Source: Tateyamaria sp. (GTDB lineage: Bacteria; Pseudomonadota; Alphaproteobacteria; Rhodobacterales; Rhodobacteraceae). Taken from it: 19,919 nt of DNA. Position numbers and translations under genes: made by a program. How positions within the stretch are numbered: the stretch's first letter is position 1; each line of letters starts with the position of its first letter. The stretch spans positions 1 to 19,919 of the forward strand of contig JABITU010000121.1 of assembly GCA_018668195.1 (NCBI GenBank), in the 5' to 3' direction. Below are positions 1 through 7,362 of the stretch, piece by piece. The notes under the pieces were generated by a model. The model worked only from the letters and a program-made list of their open reading frames with translations. It searched no databases and was not told where the DNA came from.

Positions 1-1496
1 AGCGCTGATGTAGCTTCGTCCAGCAGCAGGATTGGTGTATCGCGCAGCAGTGCACGTGCGATAACAACACGTTGACGTTGCCCGCCCGAAAGAGCAGAGC
101 CGCGCGGCCCAACGGGTGTATCAAGCCCCTCTGGCAACTTGGCAACAAAATCTGAAACATGGGCGGCGTCCATCACCTCTGCCAGACGCGCGTCGCTCAC
201 ATCGGTGCGACCCAGCAAAATGTTCTCGCGCAGTGTTTCATCGAAAAGCAACGCCTCTTGCGTGACAACTGAATACAGGCTGCGCAGATCGTCGAGCGTC
301 ATTTCGGTCGTAGCGACACCGCCAATGCGCACGGCACCTGATTGCGGATCAACCAGTCGTGTCAGTAGATTAAAGATCGTGGATTTTCCGGCACCTGATG
401 CGCCAACCAGTGCCGTTGTCTCGCCTGGACGGGCGTTGAGCGACAGGCCCGATAGCACCTGCGTTTCGCCGTAACTCAGCGAGACGTTTTCGAGCGTGAT
501 TTCTGGGGTGCCGCTTGGGGCAGCGACGGGTGCTGTGGGCGACTTGAGTGTGAGCGGGGCGTCAAGCAGTTCCTTGATCCGTTCGATGGCAGCTGCTGCT
601 TGTTGCCAAAGACCAGAAATCGCGCCGAGCCTGCGAAGCGGATCAAACGCAAAGCCCATAGCGGTGAAAAACGTCATGAACTGGCCAATCGTCTTTTCGC
701 CAGATATGATTTCCGCACCGCCGTAAAGAATGACAGCCATGAAGCCTATGCCAGATATGATATCGATCATCGCTGGGATCGCTGCCGCGCCGAATGCGGA
801 TTTGACCTCGGTGTCCACAAAACGATCGGTTAGGGTTCGGTATTGCCGCGATTGGTAAATTTCCAGCGCGTTTAGCTTGATCTGGACGATACCATGAAAA
901 ACTTCGTCAAGGCGGGTCGACAGATGTGCGCCAAGGTCACGCGCCTTGCGCGCATTCTTCCGAACATAGTTTTGCGCCATTGCCGCAGGCAGAACCAACA
1001 GCGGGATGCCGATACAGGCCAACAGTGCCCAGAGCCAATCCACAGATATGGCAACACCGATCAGGACCAAAAGCCCCATAAAGTCGCGGCCTGCACCGGT
1101 TACGATGGCACGCCACACATCCCCCACGGCATTCACATCCGATTGCACCCGCTGGATCAGAAAGCCGGGTGGGTGACTCTGGTGAAAGCTGCCATCTTGC
1201 AACATCAACCGGTCTAGCATGTCAACCCGCAGGGCCGCAGCCGTTTTCTGGGCAATCCGCGTCAGCAGCACTTTTTGTACCACCGATGACACGGCACGCA
1301 CAATAAAAATCCCGATTAACACAACGCCAACCCAGATCAGCAAGCTGCTTTCGCCGTTTACAAAAACGGTATCGAACATCGGCTGCATCATATAGCTAAG
1401 CACGCCCAACATTGATCCCTCGAGCGCCATGAACAGCACGGCCAACGTCAATGTGCCGATGTGGGCGCGCAAATAATTTACCCACAGCCAGCGCAT
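1..1496 (-). CDS. ABC transporter, fused permease/ATPase (MsbA/lipid exporter type), 3' end outside window
   Basis: An inner-membrane half-transporter of the type I ABC exporter family, likely moving lipid or hydrophobic cargo outward. The reverse strand is open for about 498 codons from an ATG at 1496 and runs off the left edge. It opens MRWLWVNYLRAHIGTLTL, followed by a hydrophobic six-helix-type domain. The nucleotide-binding domain follows with Walker A VGASGAGKST (about 370-410), the signature LSGGQRQR (about 70-100), and Walker B ILLLDEATSA at the edge. Only the switch region and C-terminus, about 100 residues judging by family length near 600, are missing. The start is uncertain: there is no clear ribosome site before 1496, the frame stays open upstream, and a GTG at 1550 would add 18 residues. 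Rhodobacterales homologues often carry a short N-terminal extension. The exact substrate cannot be read from sequence. Confidence 0.9.
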   Translation of the reverse strand, partial: MRWLWVNYLRAHIGTLTLAVLFMALEGSMLGVLSYMMQPMFDTVFVNGESSLLIWVGVVLIGIFIVRAVSSVVQKVLLTRIAQKTAAALRVDMLDRLMLQDGSFHQSHPPGFLIQRVQSDVNAVGDVWRAIVTGAGRDFMGLLVLIGVAISVDWLWALLACIGIPLLVLPAAMAQNYVRKNARKARDLGAHLSTRLDEVFHGIVQIKLNALEIYQSRQYRTLTDRFVDTEVKSAFGAAAIPAMIDIISGIGFMAVILYGGAEIISGEKTIGQFMTFFTAMGFAFDPLRRLGAISGLWQQAAAAIERIKELLDAPLTLKSPTAPVAAPSGTPEITLENVSLSYGETQVLSGLSLNARPGETTALVGASGAGKSTIFNLLTRLVDPQSGAVRIGGVATTEMTLDDLRSLYSVVTQEALLFDETLRENILLGRTDVSDARLAEVMDAAHVSDFVAKLPEGLDTPVGPRGSALSGGQRQRVVIARALLRDTPILLLDEATSA

Positions 1497-1803
1497 CAAA
1501 GTACCGGAGGAAACAGACGAGGTTTCTGGAAGATCGGGGGGGGATGTCACGCGTGAGCTACGAGCGGACGGTGCCGCACTCCGATGTTGAACTTTGGACG
1601 TGCCTTGTATCGTGGCCGAAGGCTTTGGGCAAGCACAGCATCTGTTTGACGCTAAACAATCGCAAACGAACAGATTGCTCTGTAAAGCCGAGCCTCAGTG
1701 TGTTGAACGGGACATTGTCGGGGCTGCTTTCCTAACTCGATATGCAATTTAGCTTATTTAAAAAGTGTTTTAGGGTGCGCTCGTCTATGAACTGGAGAAT
1801 CGT
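1497..1803. other. Intergenic region between divergent exporter and aminotransferase genes
   Basis: About 307 bases lie between two divergently transcribed genes, so promoters for both must be here or nearby. It contains a run of eight G residues at 1536-1543. An AT-rich stretch at about 1740-1775 lies just before the aminotransferase, where a promoter is likely, but I could not place a convincing -35/-10 pair. The exporter reading frame stays open some way into the region, so part of it may be that gene's N-terminus. No RNA gene or repeat was seen. Confidence 0.4.
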
Positions 1804-3012
1804 ATGCCCAAGCCTCCAATTGCCCGCAACGGGCGCGAGTATCTGGCCATTCCCGGCCCGTCTGTGATTCCCGATGCGGTGTTGCAGGCCATGCATCGCC
1901 CCGCGCCGAATATTTATGCGGGCCAGTTGGTCGATATGACTGCTGGGATCGTGCCAGATCTAAAGCGCGTGGCGCGCACTATCGGCCATGTCGCTATGTA
2001 CGTGGGCAACGGTCATGCCGCCTGGGAGGCTGCGTTATCCAACGTGATTGCCCCCGGTGACCGTGTTCTCGTGCCTGCCACAGGCCGCTTTGCGCACGGA
2101 TGGGCCGAAATGGCCCAAGGTCTGGGCGCGAAGGTCGACATTCTTGATTTCGGCAAACGCAATCCGATGGATCTTGACCGAATTGTAGCCAGTTTGCGCG
2201 CGGACACGGGCCATCAGATCAAGGCCGTACTTGCAGTGCATGTAGATACATCAACGTCTGTTCGAAATGATATCAGCGCTTTACGTGCCGTTCTGGACTC
2301 AGAAAACCACCCGGCACTGCTTATGGCAGATTGTATCGCGTCGCTGGGATGTGATGTGTTCGAGATGGACGCATGGGGCGTTGATGTGATGGTCACAGGC
2401 AGTCAAAAAGGCCTGATGGTGCCGCCGGGCATGTGCTTTGTGTTCTTCAATGACAAGGCCGCCGAAGCGCGCGCCGCGATGCAACGTGTCAGTTGTTATT
2501 GGGATTGGACGCCGCGGGCAAATCCCGAAGAATTCTTCATGTATTGGAACGGTACTGCACCAACGCACCATTTGTATGGATTGCGCACCGCCCTTGATAT
2601 GATCCATGCCGAAGGAATGGAGGCCGTCTGGCGCCGCCATGCGTTGCTGGCGCGCGCGATCTGGGCCGCGTGCGATGCTTGGGCCGTCGAGGGGCCGCTA
2701 GAACTGAACGTGGCTGATCCGTTCAATCGCAGCGTTGCAGTGACATCGCTGCGTCTGGGCGCGCCCCATGGCACGGCGTTGCGTGACTGGGTTGAACAGA
2801 ATATCGGTCTAACGCTTGGTATCGGTTTGGGCATGGCTCCGCCGGGGGATCCAGACTGGCATGGGTTCTTCCGCTTGGGCCATATGGGACACGTCAATGG
2901 CCATATGATTATGGGGCTGTTGGGTGGGATCGAGGCAGGTTTAAGTGCGCTATCCATACCGCATGGACGCGGGGCGCTGGACGCGGCTGCTCAGGTAATC
3001 GCTGCGGGCTGA
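1804..3012 (+). CDS. Class V PLP aminotransferase (alanine/serine-glyoxylate aminotransferase-like)
   Basis: A cytosolic fold-type I PLP enzyme of the alanine-glyoxylate / serine-glyoxylate / ureidoglycine-glyoxylate group, 402 residues, which is the usual length. The N-terminus has the family's LAIPGPSVIPDAVLQAM substrate loop (residues 15-30), an MYVGNGHAAWEAAL segment near 65-78, the cofactor aspartate in LLMADCIASLG (D176), and the Schiff-base lysine in VTGSQKGLMVPPG (K202). The C-terminal domain ends in the FRLGHMGHVNGHMIM block (about 358-372). An SD-like GGAGA at 1794-1798 lies 5 bases before the ATG. It converges with the HisC-like gene. The amino donor and acceptor cannot be told from sequence; glyoxylate as acceptor is the family default. 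Confidence 0.88.
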   Translation: MPKPPIARNGREYLAIPGPSVIPDAVLQAMHRPAPNIYAGQLVDMTAGIVPDLKRVARTIGHVAMYVGNGHAAWEAALSNVIAPGDRVLVPATGRFAHGWAEMAQGLGAKVDILDFGKRNPMDLDRIVASLRADTGHQIKAVLAVHVDTSTSVRNDISALRAVLDSENHPALLMADCIASLGCDVFEMDAWGVDVMVTGSQKGLMVPPGMCFVFFNDKAAEARAAMQRVSCYWDWTPRANPEEFFMYWNGTAPTHHLYGLRTALDMIHAEGMEAVWRRHALLARAIWAACDAWAVEGPLELNVADPFNRSVAVTSLRLGAPHGTALRDWVEQNIGLTLGIGLGMAPPGDPDWHGFFRLGHMGHVNGHMIMGLLGGIEAGLSALSIPHGRGALDAAAQVIAAG

Positions 3013-3083
3013 CATTTGCGCTGCACTTTTGGGTCCCGCCAGAAATTAGATAAGGCCCATTGATAGCCGTCTTTGTCGCTGTT

Positions 3084-4196
3084 TCAGCCCCTTCTTGCGT
3101 ATTCCAGCGCTTGGGGCAGCGCTGCTGCAAAAAGGTCGAGGTCGTCAGAGGTGCCGCAACTGACCCGGATGCAGCGGTTTTGGGGTGCGGCAAAGGGCAT
3201 GCGTACGAAAACCCCGCGGGCAATTAGCCCGTCCAGCACCGCTTTTGCAAAAACGCCATCACTGCCGCAATCTATGGCAACGAAATTTGTGGCCGAGGGA
3301 AGGGTGGTCAGGCCGTTACTCGCAGCAATCGCGGCGATGCGCCGGCGCGCCTGATCGATCTTGCCCAGAACGGCGGCGTGATAGGAAGTATCGGCAAGGG
3401 CGGCCTGCGCTCCGGCTTGCGCGCTTCGGTTCATGCCAAAATGATTTCGCACCTTGTTAAAGGCGTCGATGACTGGCACCGGCCCGATAGCATAGCCGAC
3501 GCGCGCACCTGCCATGCCATAAGCCTTGGAAAAGGTCCGCATGCGGATGACACGCGGGTCGCTCGGTTCGATGTCGGGTGCTGTGCCCTTTGGGGCGCAG
3601 TCGATGTAAGCCTCGTCAAGCACCAGAAGGCTGCCTTTGGGCAAGTCATCCAAAGCGCGGCGCAACGTGGCGCCATCATGCCAGGTGCCCATCGGATTGT
3701 CAGGATTAGCAAGATAAACGAGTTTTGCATCCACATCGGCGGCCTTGGAAAAGAGGCTCGCGGGATCCTCGTGATCGTCGATATATGGCACAGCATGCAG
3801 GATGCCACCAAAGCCTGCTACGTGGTAGTTGAACGTTGGATAAGCCCCAAGCGAGGTGACAACTGCATCGCCCGGCCCAACGAAAAGTCGGACAAGATAA
3901 CCCAACAATCCGTCGATCCCTTCTCCGACCATGATGTTGGCGGGGTCGACCCTGTGATATTCACTAAGGGCCGCACGCAGTGCGTGGTTTTCGGGGTCGC
4001 CATATGCCCACTGATTGGAAGCAGCCATGGCAGCGATGGCGCGCGGTGAGGGACCAAAAACACTTTCATTGGCCCCGAGCCGCGCCTCGAAGGGCGCGCG
4101 TCGGCTGCGCTCTTGCGCTTCGGGTCCGACAAAGGGAACGGTTGAGGGCAAGCTGGCGGCCAGCGGTGTCAGGCGGGGTTCAGTCATATCAGTCAT
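3084..4196 (-). CDS. hisC: HisC-like aminotransferase (class I/II PLP enzyme)
   Basis: A cytosolic fold-type I aminotransferase of 370 residues most like histidinol-phosphate aminotransferase, which converts imidazole-acetol phosphate plus glutamate to histidinol phosphate. Visible landmarks are LGANESVFGPSP (40-51), the cofactor-ring asparagine region LANPDNPMGT (162-171), the aspartate in LVLDEAYID (D194), the Schiff-base lysine in TFSKAYGMAGARVGYAIG (K224) with R232, and the carboxylate-binding arginine near the end in RCIRVSCGT. ATG codons lie at 4196 and 4187; neither has a strong ribosome site, so the start is uncertain by three codons. No his gene is adjacent, so this may be a HisC paralogue acting on an aromatic or other amino acid. 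The family call is sound; the substrate is an inference. Confidence 0.82.
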   Translation of the reverse strand: MTDMTEPRLTPLAASLPSTVPFVGPEAQERSRRAPFEARLGANESVFGPSPRAIAAMAASNQWAYGDPENHALRAALSEYHRVDPANIMVGEGIDGLLGYLVRLFVGPGDAVVTSLGAYPTFNYHVAGFGGILHAVPYIDDHEDPASLFSKAADVDAKLVYLANPDNPMGTWHDGATLRRALDDLPKGSLLVLDEAYIDCAPKGTAPDIEPSDPRVIRMRTFSKAYGMAGARVGYAIGPVPVIDAFNKVRNHFGMNRSAQAGAQAALADTSYHAAVLGKIDQARRRIAAIAASNGLTTLPSATNFVAIDCGSDGVFAKAVLDGLIARGVFVRMPFAAPQNRCIRVSCGTSDDLDLFAAALPQALEYARRG

Positions 4197-4641
4197 GAGA
4201 TGCAGGGGTAGCGCGGGCGCGTGATTTGGGCAAGTGCTTGGACAGGCGTTGATCGCGCTCTGTTTCTAGCTGTGGGTAGTCTTGATCTGGCTATTAAAAA
4301 CGCAGGCCAACGCGCGGCTGTGTGATCGTCACTTAAAGCAGTTCGCGTAAAAATTGAGTGACTTAACTCTGCCTGAAATCAAATATTTCAGAGCGCTGGG
4401 AAATAAATGCTGTTTCAGCAAAAGCTACAGGCTGCTGTTCCAAAGCGTGGGGGACCTGCGCCTCGTTTCTTTAAGGAAAGCACACGCGAATGAAGACGCA
4501 GCCAAGAAATGACATTCGTACAAAACATCATTTCGTGACGAAGGCTGTTTTCAACGTAAAGCTCCACGTTCAATTCTAACCATGATACTATTTTGACATA
4601 TTGCGGATTTTCAAGTCCATCATAATTGGCACGTCAATCAG
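4197..4641. other. 445-base intergenic region with several short inverted repeats
   Basis: No convincing ORF is present. Several inverted repeats stand out. GTCACTTAA (4328-4336) faces TTGAGTGAC (4354-4362), nine pairs with one G-U. CTGAAAT (4373-4379) and ATTTCAG (4385-4391) are perfect with a 5-base spacer. GAAATGA (4506-4512) and TCATTTC (4528-4534) are perfect with a 15-base spacer. None is followed by a T run on either strand. The region must contain the HisC-like gene promoter on its left, and possibly the HxlR transcript end on its right. Confidence 0.4.
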
Positions 4642-5019
4642 CTATCCAGACTTCTGTTTGTCTGTAGCCATATCAAATAGTTCTCTGGCCGCGTCGATCG
4701 TGGCGAGGTTTTCAAGTGCCCAATGTCCCAATGCGCGGACTGGTTCTTGAAAAGATTTCCCCATTTGCGTCAGGCTATACTCGACTTTGGGTGGAATCGT
4801 GGGGTGGTAGGTACGATTTATCAGCCCGTCCCGTTCCAGCTGTCGCAGGGTCAGACTGAGCATGCGCTGCGAAATCCCCAAGTGTCGCTTTAATTCATTG
4901 AAGCGAAGCGTTTCGTACTGGGACAGCGAGATTACGATAAGCACGCTCCAGCGATCGCCAACGCGTGACAAAACCTCGTTGATACGATTGCAGTCGGGGC
5001 ATTGCCCTGCATCCAGCAT
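4642..5019 (-). CDS. HxlR-family transcriptional regulator
   Basis: A 125-residue winged-helix repressor/activator of the HxlR (YodB/HypR/QorR) family, many members of which sense quinones, aldehydes or other electrophiles through N-terminal cysteines. The N-terminus has MLDAGQCPDCNRINEVLSRVGDRW with C7 and C10. The helix-turn-helix follows in LRFNELKRHLGISQRMLSLTLRQLERDGLI (38-67), and the wing in HPTIPPKVEYSLT (72-84). A strong purine-rich ribosome site (AGGAAGGA, about 5026-5034 read on the minus strand) precedes the ATG at 5019. It is divergent from the quinone oxidoreductase across about 164 bases that hold interleaved inverted repeats, the usual arrangement for an HxlR protein controlling its neighbour and itself. 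Redox sensing by C7/C10 is an inference from the family. Confidence 0.92.
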   Translation of the reverse strand: MLDAGQCPDCNRINEVLSRVGDRWSVLIVISLSQYETLRFNELKRHLGISQRMLSLTLRQLERDGLINRTYHPTIPPKVEYSLTQMGKSFQEPVRALGHWALENLATIDAARELFDMATDKQKSG

Positions 5020-5033
5020 GGTGGTTTCCTTCC

Positions 5034-5116
5034 TGTAACCGGGTTTCAGTTATGTGCCTTCTTGTGGAGGTATTCGGTTCTTAATATATCGTCGGTTACA
5101 AATCTATACCTCCACA
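5034..5116. promoter_or_regulatory. Candidate HxlR operator: two interleaved inverted repeats
   Basis: Two perfect inverted repeats interlock in the divergent promoter. Repeat A is TGTAACCG (5034-5041) with CGGTTACA (5093-5100). Repeat B is TGTGGAGGTAT (5063-5073) with ATACCTCCACA (5106-5116). The arms of B are centred 43 bases apart, close to four helical turns. An AT-rich TATATC lies between them. HxlR proteins bind as dimers to inverted repeats between regulator and target, so this is the natural operator. Direct binding is inferred. Confidence 0.55.
5062..5090 (+). promoter_or_regulatory. Candidate sigma70-type promoter of the quinone oxidoreductase gene
   Basis: TTGTGG (5062-5067) and TATATC (5085-5090) are separated by 17 bases on the plus strand, which is good spacing for a housekeeping promoter. 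The -35 element overlaps the left arm of inverted repeat B, so a bound HxlR dimer would block it. The match is modest. Confidence 0.3.
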
Positions 5117-5183
5117 TAAGAACACACAAGAGGAAGAAAGCGCAGATTGCTTGCCCTTCCTTGTTGTAAGAAAAGGACACGCC

Positions 5184-6107
5184 ATGAAGGCAGCAATATT
5201 CAACGATTATGCGGCGCCCGTAGAAATCGCTGAGATCGACAAACCCAACTTGCTCGACAACAGCGTGTTGATCGAGGTGCACGCGGCAAGCGTGAACCCG
5301 ATCGATAATATCCTGCGTGCAGGCTACCTTCGCCAAATGATGGAATTAAGCTTTCCGCATGTAACGGGCTATGACGTTTCGGGCACGGTTGTGGAAATTG
5401 GTAAGGATGTTCAGAGGGTAAAAGTCGGAGACGATGTTTTCGCCCGCCAAAATCAAGAAGATGCGGGCGCCGTTGCAGAGTTTGCTCGTATTCTGGAAAG
5501 TGACCTTGCGATCAAGCCCGCTAACGTCAGTCACAGCGATGCGGCGTCTGCGCCGCTAGTTGGGTTGACCGCTTGGCAGGCCCTTGTGACCAAAGGCAAG
5601 GTCAAGCCGGGTGCCAAGGTGCTTATTCATGCCGGTTCGGGCGGTGTAGGCACCTATGCCATCCAGATCGCGAAGCATTTTGGCGCTTTTGTCGCGACAA
5701 CGACAAGCGCAAAGAACGCCGAATTGGTGACAACACTCGGCGCTGATGTGGTTGTCGATTACACGGCCGAAAACTTTGAAGATGTGTTGTCGGATTATGA
5801 TCTTGTTATTGACACGATGGGCGACGATATTCTCGTGCGTTCGTTCAAGGTGCTGAAAAAGGGCGGAACGATTGTGTCGGTCAAGGGCCAGGACACTGAC
5901 GGGCTTGCCAGCAGGTATGGCGTCAACTTTGAATGGTTTTTTATGTCGCCAGACGGCGCTATGCTGGAAGAGCTGGGCAATTTGATGAGCGATGGCACCG
6001 TCAAACCCATCATCGATAGCGTTTATCCCATGGCACAGGTGCAAGACGCCTATGACCGTCTGGCCACTGGCCGCGCGGTTGGCAAGATCGTGGTTACGGT
6101 CAAGTAA
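5184..6107 (+). CDS. NAD(P)H:quinone oxidoreductase-like protein, zinc-free MDR family
   Basis: A cytosolic medium-chain dehydrogenase/reductase of 307 residues, of the quinone oxidoreductase (QOR/zeta-crystallin) branch that reduces quinones or activated alkenals with NADPH. An N-terminal GroES-like domain spans about 1-125, including VHAASVNPIDNILRAGY (32-48) and FPHVTGYDVSGTVVEIG (57-73). A Rossmann domain starts at VLIHAGSGGVGTYAIQIAKHFGA (146-168), with the AxxGxxG nucleotide loop. No structural or catalytic zinc cysteine cluster is visible. The frame opens further upstream, but the ATG at 5184 is chosen because AAGGA lies at 5173-5177 and MKAAIF is the standard family start. It is divergent from the HxlR gene, which probably controls it, and lies 79 bases before hchA. 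Confidence 0.9.
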   Translation: MKAAIFNDYAAPVEIAEIDKPNLLDNSVLIEVHAASVNPIDNILRAGYLRQMMELSFPHVTGYDVSGTVVEIGKDVQRVKVGDDVFARQNQEDAGAVAEFARILESDLAIKPANVSHSDAASAPLVGLTAWQALVTKGKVKPGAKVLIHAGSGGVGTYAIQIAKHFGAFVATTTSAKNAELVTTLGADVVVDYTAENFEDVLSDYDLVIDTMGDDILVRSFKVLKKGGTIVSVKGQDTDGLASRYGVNFEWFFMSPDGAMLEELGNLMSDGTVKPIIDSVYPMAQVQDAYDRLATGRAVGKIVVTVK

Positions 6108-6122
6108 CCCTTGAGTATGCGT

Positions 6123-6143
6123 TGAACCTGTGGGTTCATGAAC
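6123..6143. repeat. Overlapping small palindromes between the quinone oxidoreductase gene and hchA
   Basis: TGAACC (6123-6128) and GGTTCA (6133-6138) form a hairpin with a TGTG loop. The second arm also belongs to the perfect palindrome GTTCATGAAC (6134-6143). There is no T run, so it is not an obvious terminator. It could be a processing site or regulator site between two genes of one transcript. Confidence 0.3.
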
Positions 6144-6186
6144 GGTCATGGCCCCGCGCATAAACCCCATATAAGATTTGAGTAAC

Positions 6187-7047
6187 ATGCTGAAAAAATT
6201 TCTGAAAATCGCACCGACACCGACCACAGATGGAGCGTTCATCCCGTCGCCGCTGGCGCTGAAACTTGCGACGTCGTCCAAGACCGATTATGACGGTGGC
6301 GCTTATCCTGACCCATACAAAAGCGGCAAATTGCGCGTGCTGATGATTTGCACAGAAGAAAGCAACATGACAATGGAAAATGGCAAGGTGTTCTCGACAG
6401 GAAATCATCCTGTCGAGATTGCCTTGCCCATGTTGCACCTTATTAGCGCAGGATTTGAAATCGATATTATGACGCCGACCGGGGCGCCTGCCGCTATTGA
6501 AATGTGGGCGATGCCCGATCAGGATGAGCACGTTAAAAAGCTGTTTCGCGACTACGACGACGCGTTTAGCGCGCCTCAAAGTCTCGCTGATTTTGCAGCA
6601 AAAGACATGGTCGCCGAGGCTCAATATGCTGCAGTCTTTATTCCGGGTGGGCACGGCGCAATGCTTGGGTTGCCAGAAAATAATGACCTCGGTAAGGTGC
6701 TGCGTTGGGCGCACGATAAAGATATTTTCACACTCGCCTTGTGCCACGGACCTGCAGCTCTTTTGGCAGCAAATAGCAACGATGGTTTCCTGTATGCGGG
6801 CTATAAAATGACTGTGTTCCCTGATGCTGTGGACAAACAGACCCCGATGATCGGCTACCTGCCGGGCCCTATGCCGTGGTGGGTGTGCGATAGCCTTAAG
6901 GCGCTGGGCGCGGAGATCATAAATACCAAAGCCGACAAGTCATGCCACGTCGACCGGCATCTTGTTACGGGGGCAAGTCCGAAAGCTGCCAATGATTTTG
7001 GTCGGTTGGCCGCAACCACATTGCTGAACGCAGTGCGAAAAAACTGA
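6187..7047 (+). CDS. hchA: HchA/Hsp31 glyoxalase III (DJ-1/PfpI superfamily)
   Basis: A cytosolic cofactor-independent enzyme that turns methylglyoxal into lactate; the family is also described as a chaperone and protein deglycase. At 286 residues it matches E. coli HchA (283) along its length by eye. Shared blocks are GKVFSTGNHPVE (66-77, metal-site E77), EMWAMPDQDE (105-114), FIPGGHGAMLGLPE (151-164), the nucleophile elbow LALCHGPAALLA with C186 and H187, FPDAVDKQTPMIGYLPGP (211-228) with the triad aspartate D213, and the C-terminal HVDRHLVTGASPKAAN. A TTG at 6178 is an alternative start; the ATG at 6187 is preferred although no strong ribosome site is seen. It probably shares a transcript and HxlR control with the quinone oxidoreductase 79 bases upstream. 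Confidence 0.93.
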   Translation: MLKKFLKIAPTPTTDGAFIPSPLALKLATSSKTDYDGGAYPDPYKSGKLRVLMICTEESNMTMENGKVFSTGNHPVEIALPMLHLISAGFEIDIMTPTGAPAAIEMWAMPDQDEHVKKLFRDYDDAFSAPQSLADFAAKDMVAEAQYAAVFIPGGHGAMLGLPENNDLGKVLRWAHDKDIFTLALCHGPAALLAANSNDGFLYAGYKMTVFPDAVDKQTPMIGYLPGPMPWWVCDSLKALGAEIINTKADKSCHVDRHLVTGASPKAANDFGRLAATTLLNAVRKN

Positions 7048-7085
7048 TTGCAATGCTGTTGTCTTGTTAAAGGTCATCTGGTGAC

Positions 7086-7119
7086 CGCAGCCAAGTCTTT
7101 GTTTTTGACCTTAGCTGCG
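7086..7119 (+). terminator. Possible hairpin at the end of the hchA transcript
   Basis: CGCAGCcAAG (7086-7095) pairs with CTTaGCTGCG (7110-7119): nine pairs with one internal mismatch and a 14-base loop. It sits 38 bases after the hchA stop. No T run follows, so if it ends transcription it is not a textbook intrinsic terminator. Confidence 0.25.
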
Positions 7120-7255
7120 CATAATCAATGAAGTGAAAGAGGCACTATTCAAGCTATTAATGGAAACCAGTCCAACCACTTGGTGCGCCCATTGTTTAGT
7201 CCCAGCATCTAGCTGCTTGTATCGTTAGCCAGATCAGGTGTGTTTTTCAGAGTGC

Positions 7256-7312
7256 AAAATAACTTCAAGCTTGAACCTTTATGCTTGAAGTTATTTTTGT
7301 CCTGTCTATAGT
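7256..7312 (+). promoter_or_regulatory. Promoter of the marR operon with overlapping palindromic operator
   Basis: A perfect 15-base inverted repeat, AAAATAACTTCAAGC (7256-7270) against GCTTGAAGTTATTTT (7283-7297), is separated by 12 bases. The left arm also lies within a perfect 12-base palindrome TTCAAGCTTGAA (7264-7275). A promoter overlaps the right arm: TTGAAG (7285-7290) as -35, 16-base spacer, TATAGT (7307-7312) as -10. The heptamer GCTTGAA therefore appears twice on the plus strand and once inverted. MarR regulators of CoA-dependent aromatic catabolism bind such palindromes over promoters, usually released by the aryl-CoA ligand. Binding by the MarR encoded 233 bases downstream is an inference. 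Confidence 0.6.
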
Positions 7313-7362
7313 TTTTTTAGGTTTGAACGACTCGTTGAAGCCATGGAAAAGGATAGGCTGAC

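Larger units (their letters stand above)
7048..7362. other. Intergenic region: hchA end and catabolic operon promoter
   Basis: Just after hchA there is a hairpin (listed separately) and a pair AAGGTCA/TGACCTT within about 7070-7112, but no T-tailed terminator. The middle (about 7120-7250) shows nothing I can name. The right part holds the palindromic operator and promoter of the marR operon. Between 7271 and 7339 the pentamer TTGAA occurs four times in the same orientation (7271, 7285, 7323, 7335). Confidence 0.45.

Noticed and set aside
1536..1543. Run of eight G residues as a phase-variable tract
   Set aside because: It lies upstream of the chosen exporter start, and no alternative-frame gene depends on its length. 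It would matter only if the GTG at 1550 were the true start.
1451..1735. 94-codon plus-strand frame before the class V aminotransferase
   Set aside because: It overlaps the start of the minus-strand exporter, has no ribosome site and no recognisable features.
3378..4049. 223-codon plus-strand frame
   Set aside because: It is antisense to the HisC-like gene, whose motifs span the full length; the frame's product is low-plausibility.
5556..6747. Long antisense frames (241 and 203 codons, minus strand)
   Set aside because: They lie opposite the well-supported quinone oxidoreductase and hchA genes and show no recognisable protein features.
7256..7298. The T-tailed 15-base inverted repeat as an intrinsic terminator for hchA
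   Set aside because: The stem is AT-rich with a 12-base loop, lies over 200 bases from the hchA stop, contains a second palindrome and carries a well-spaced -35/-10 pair, which fits an operator better.
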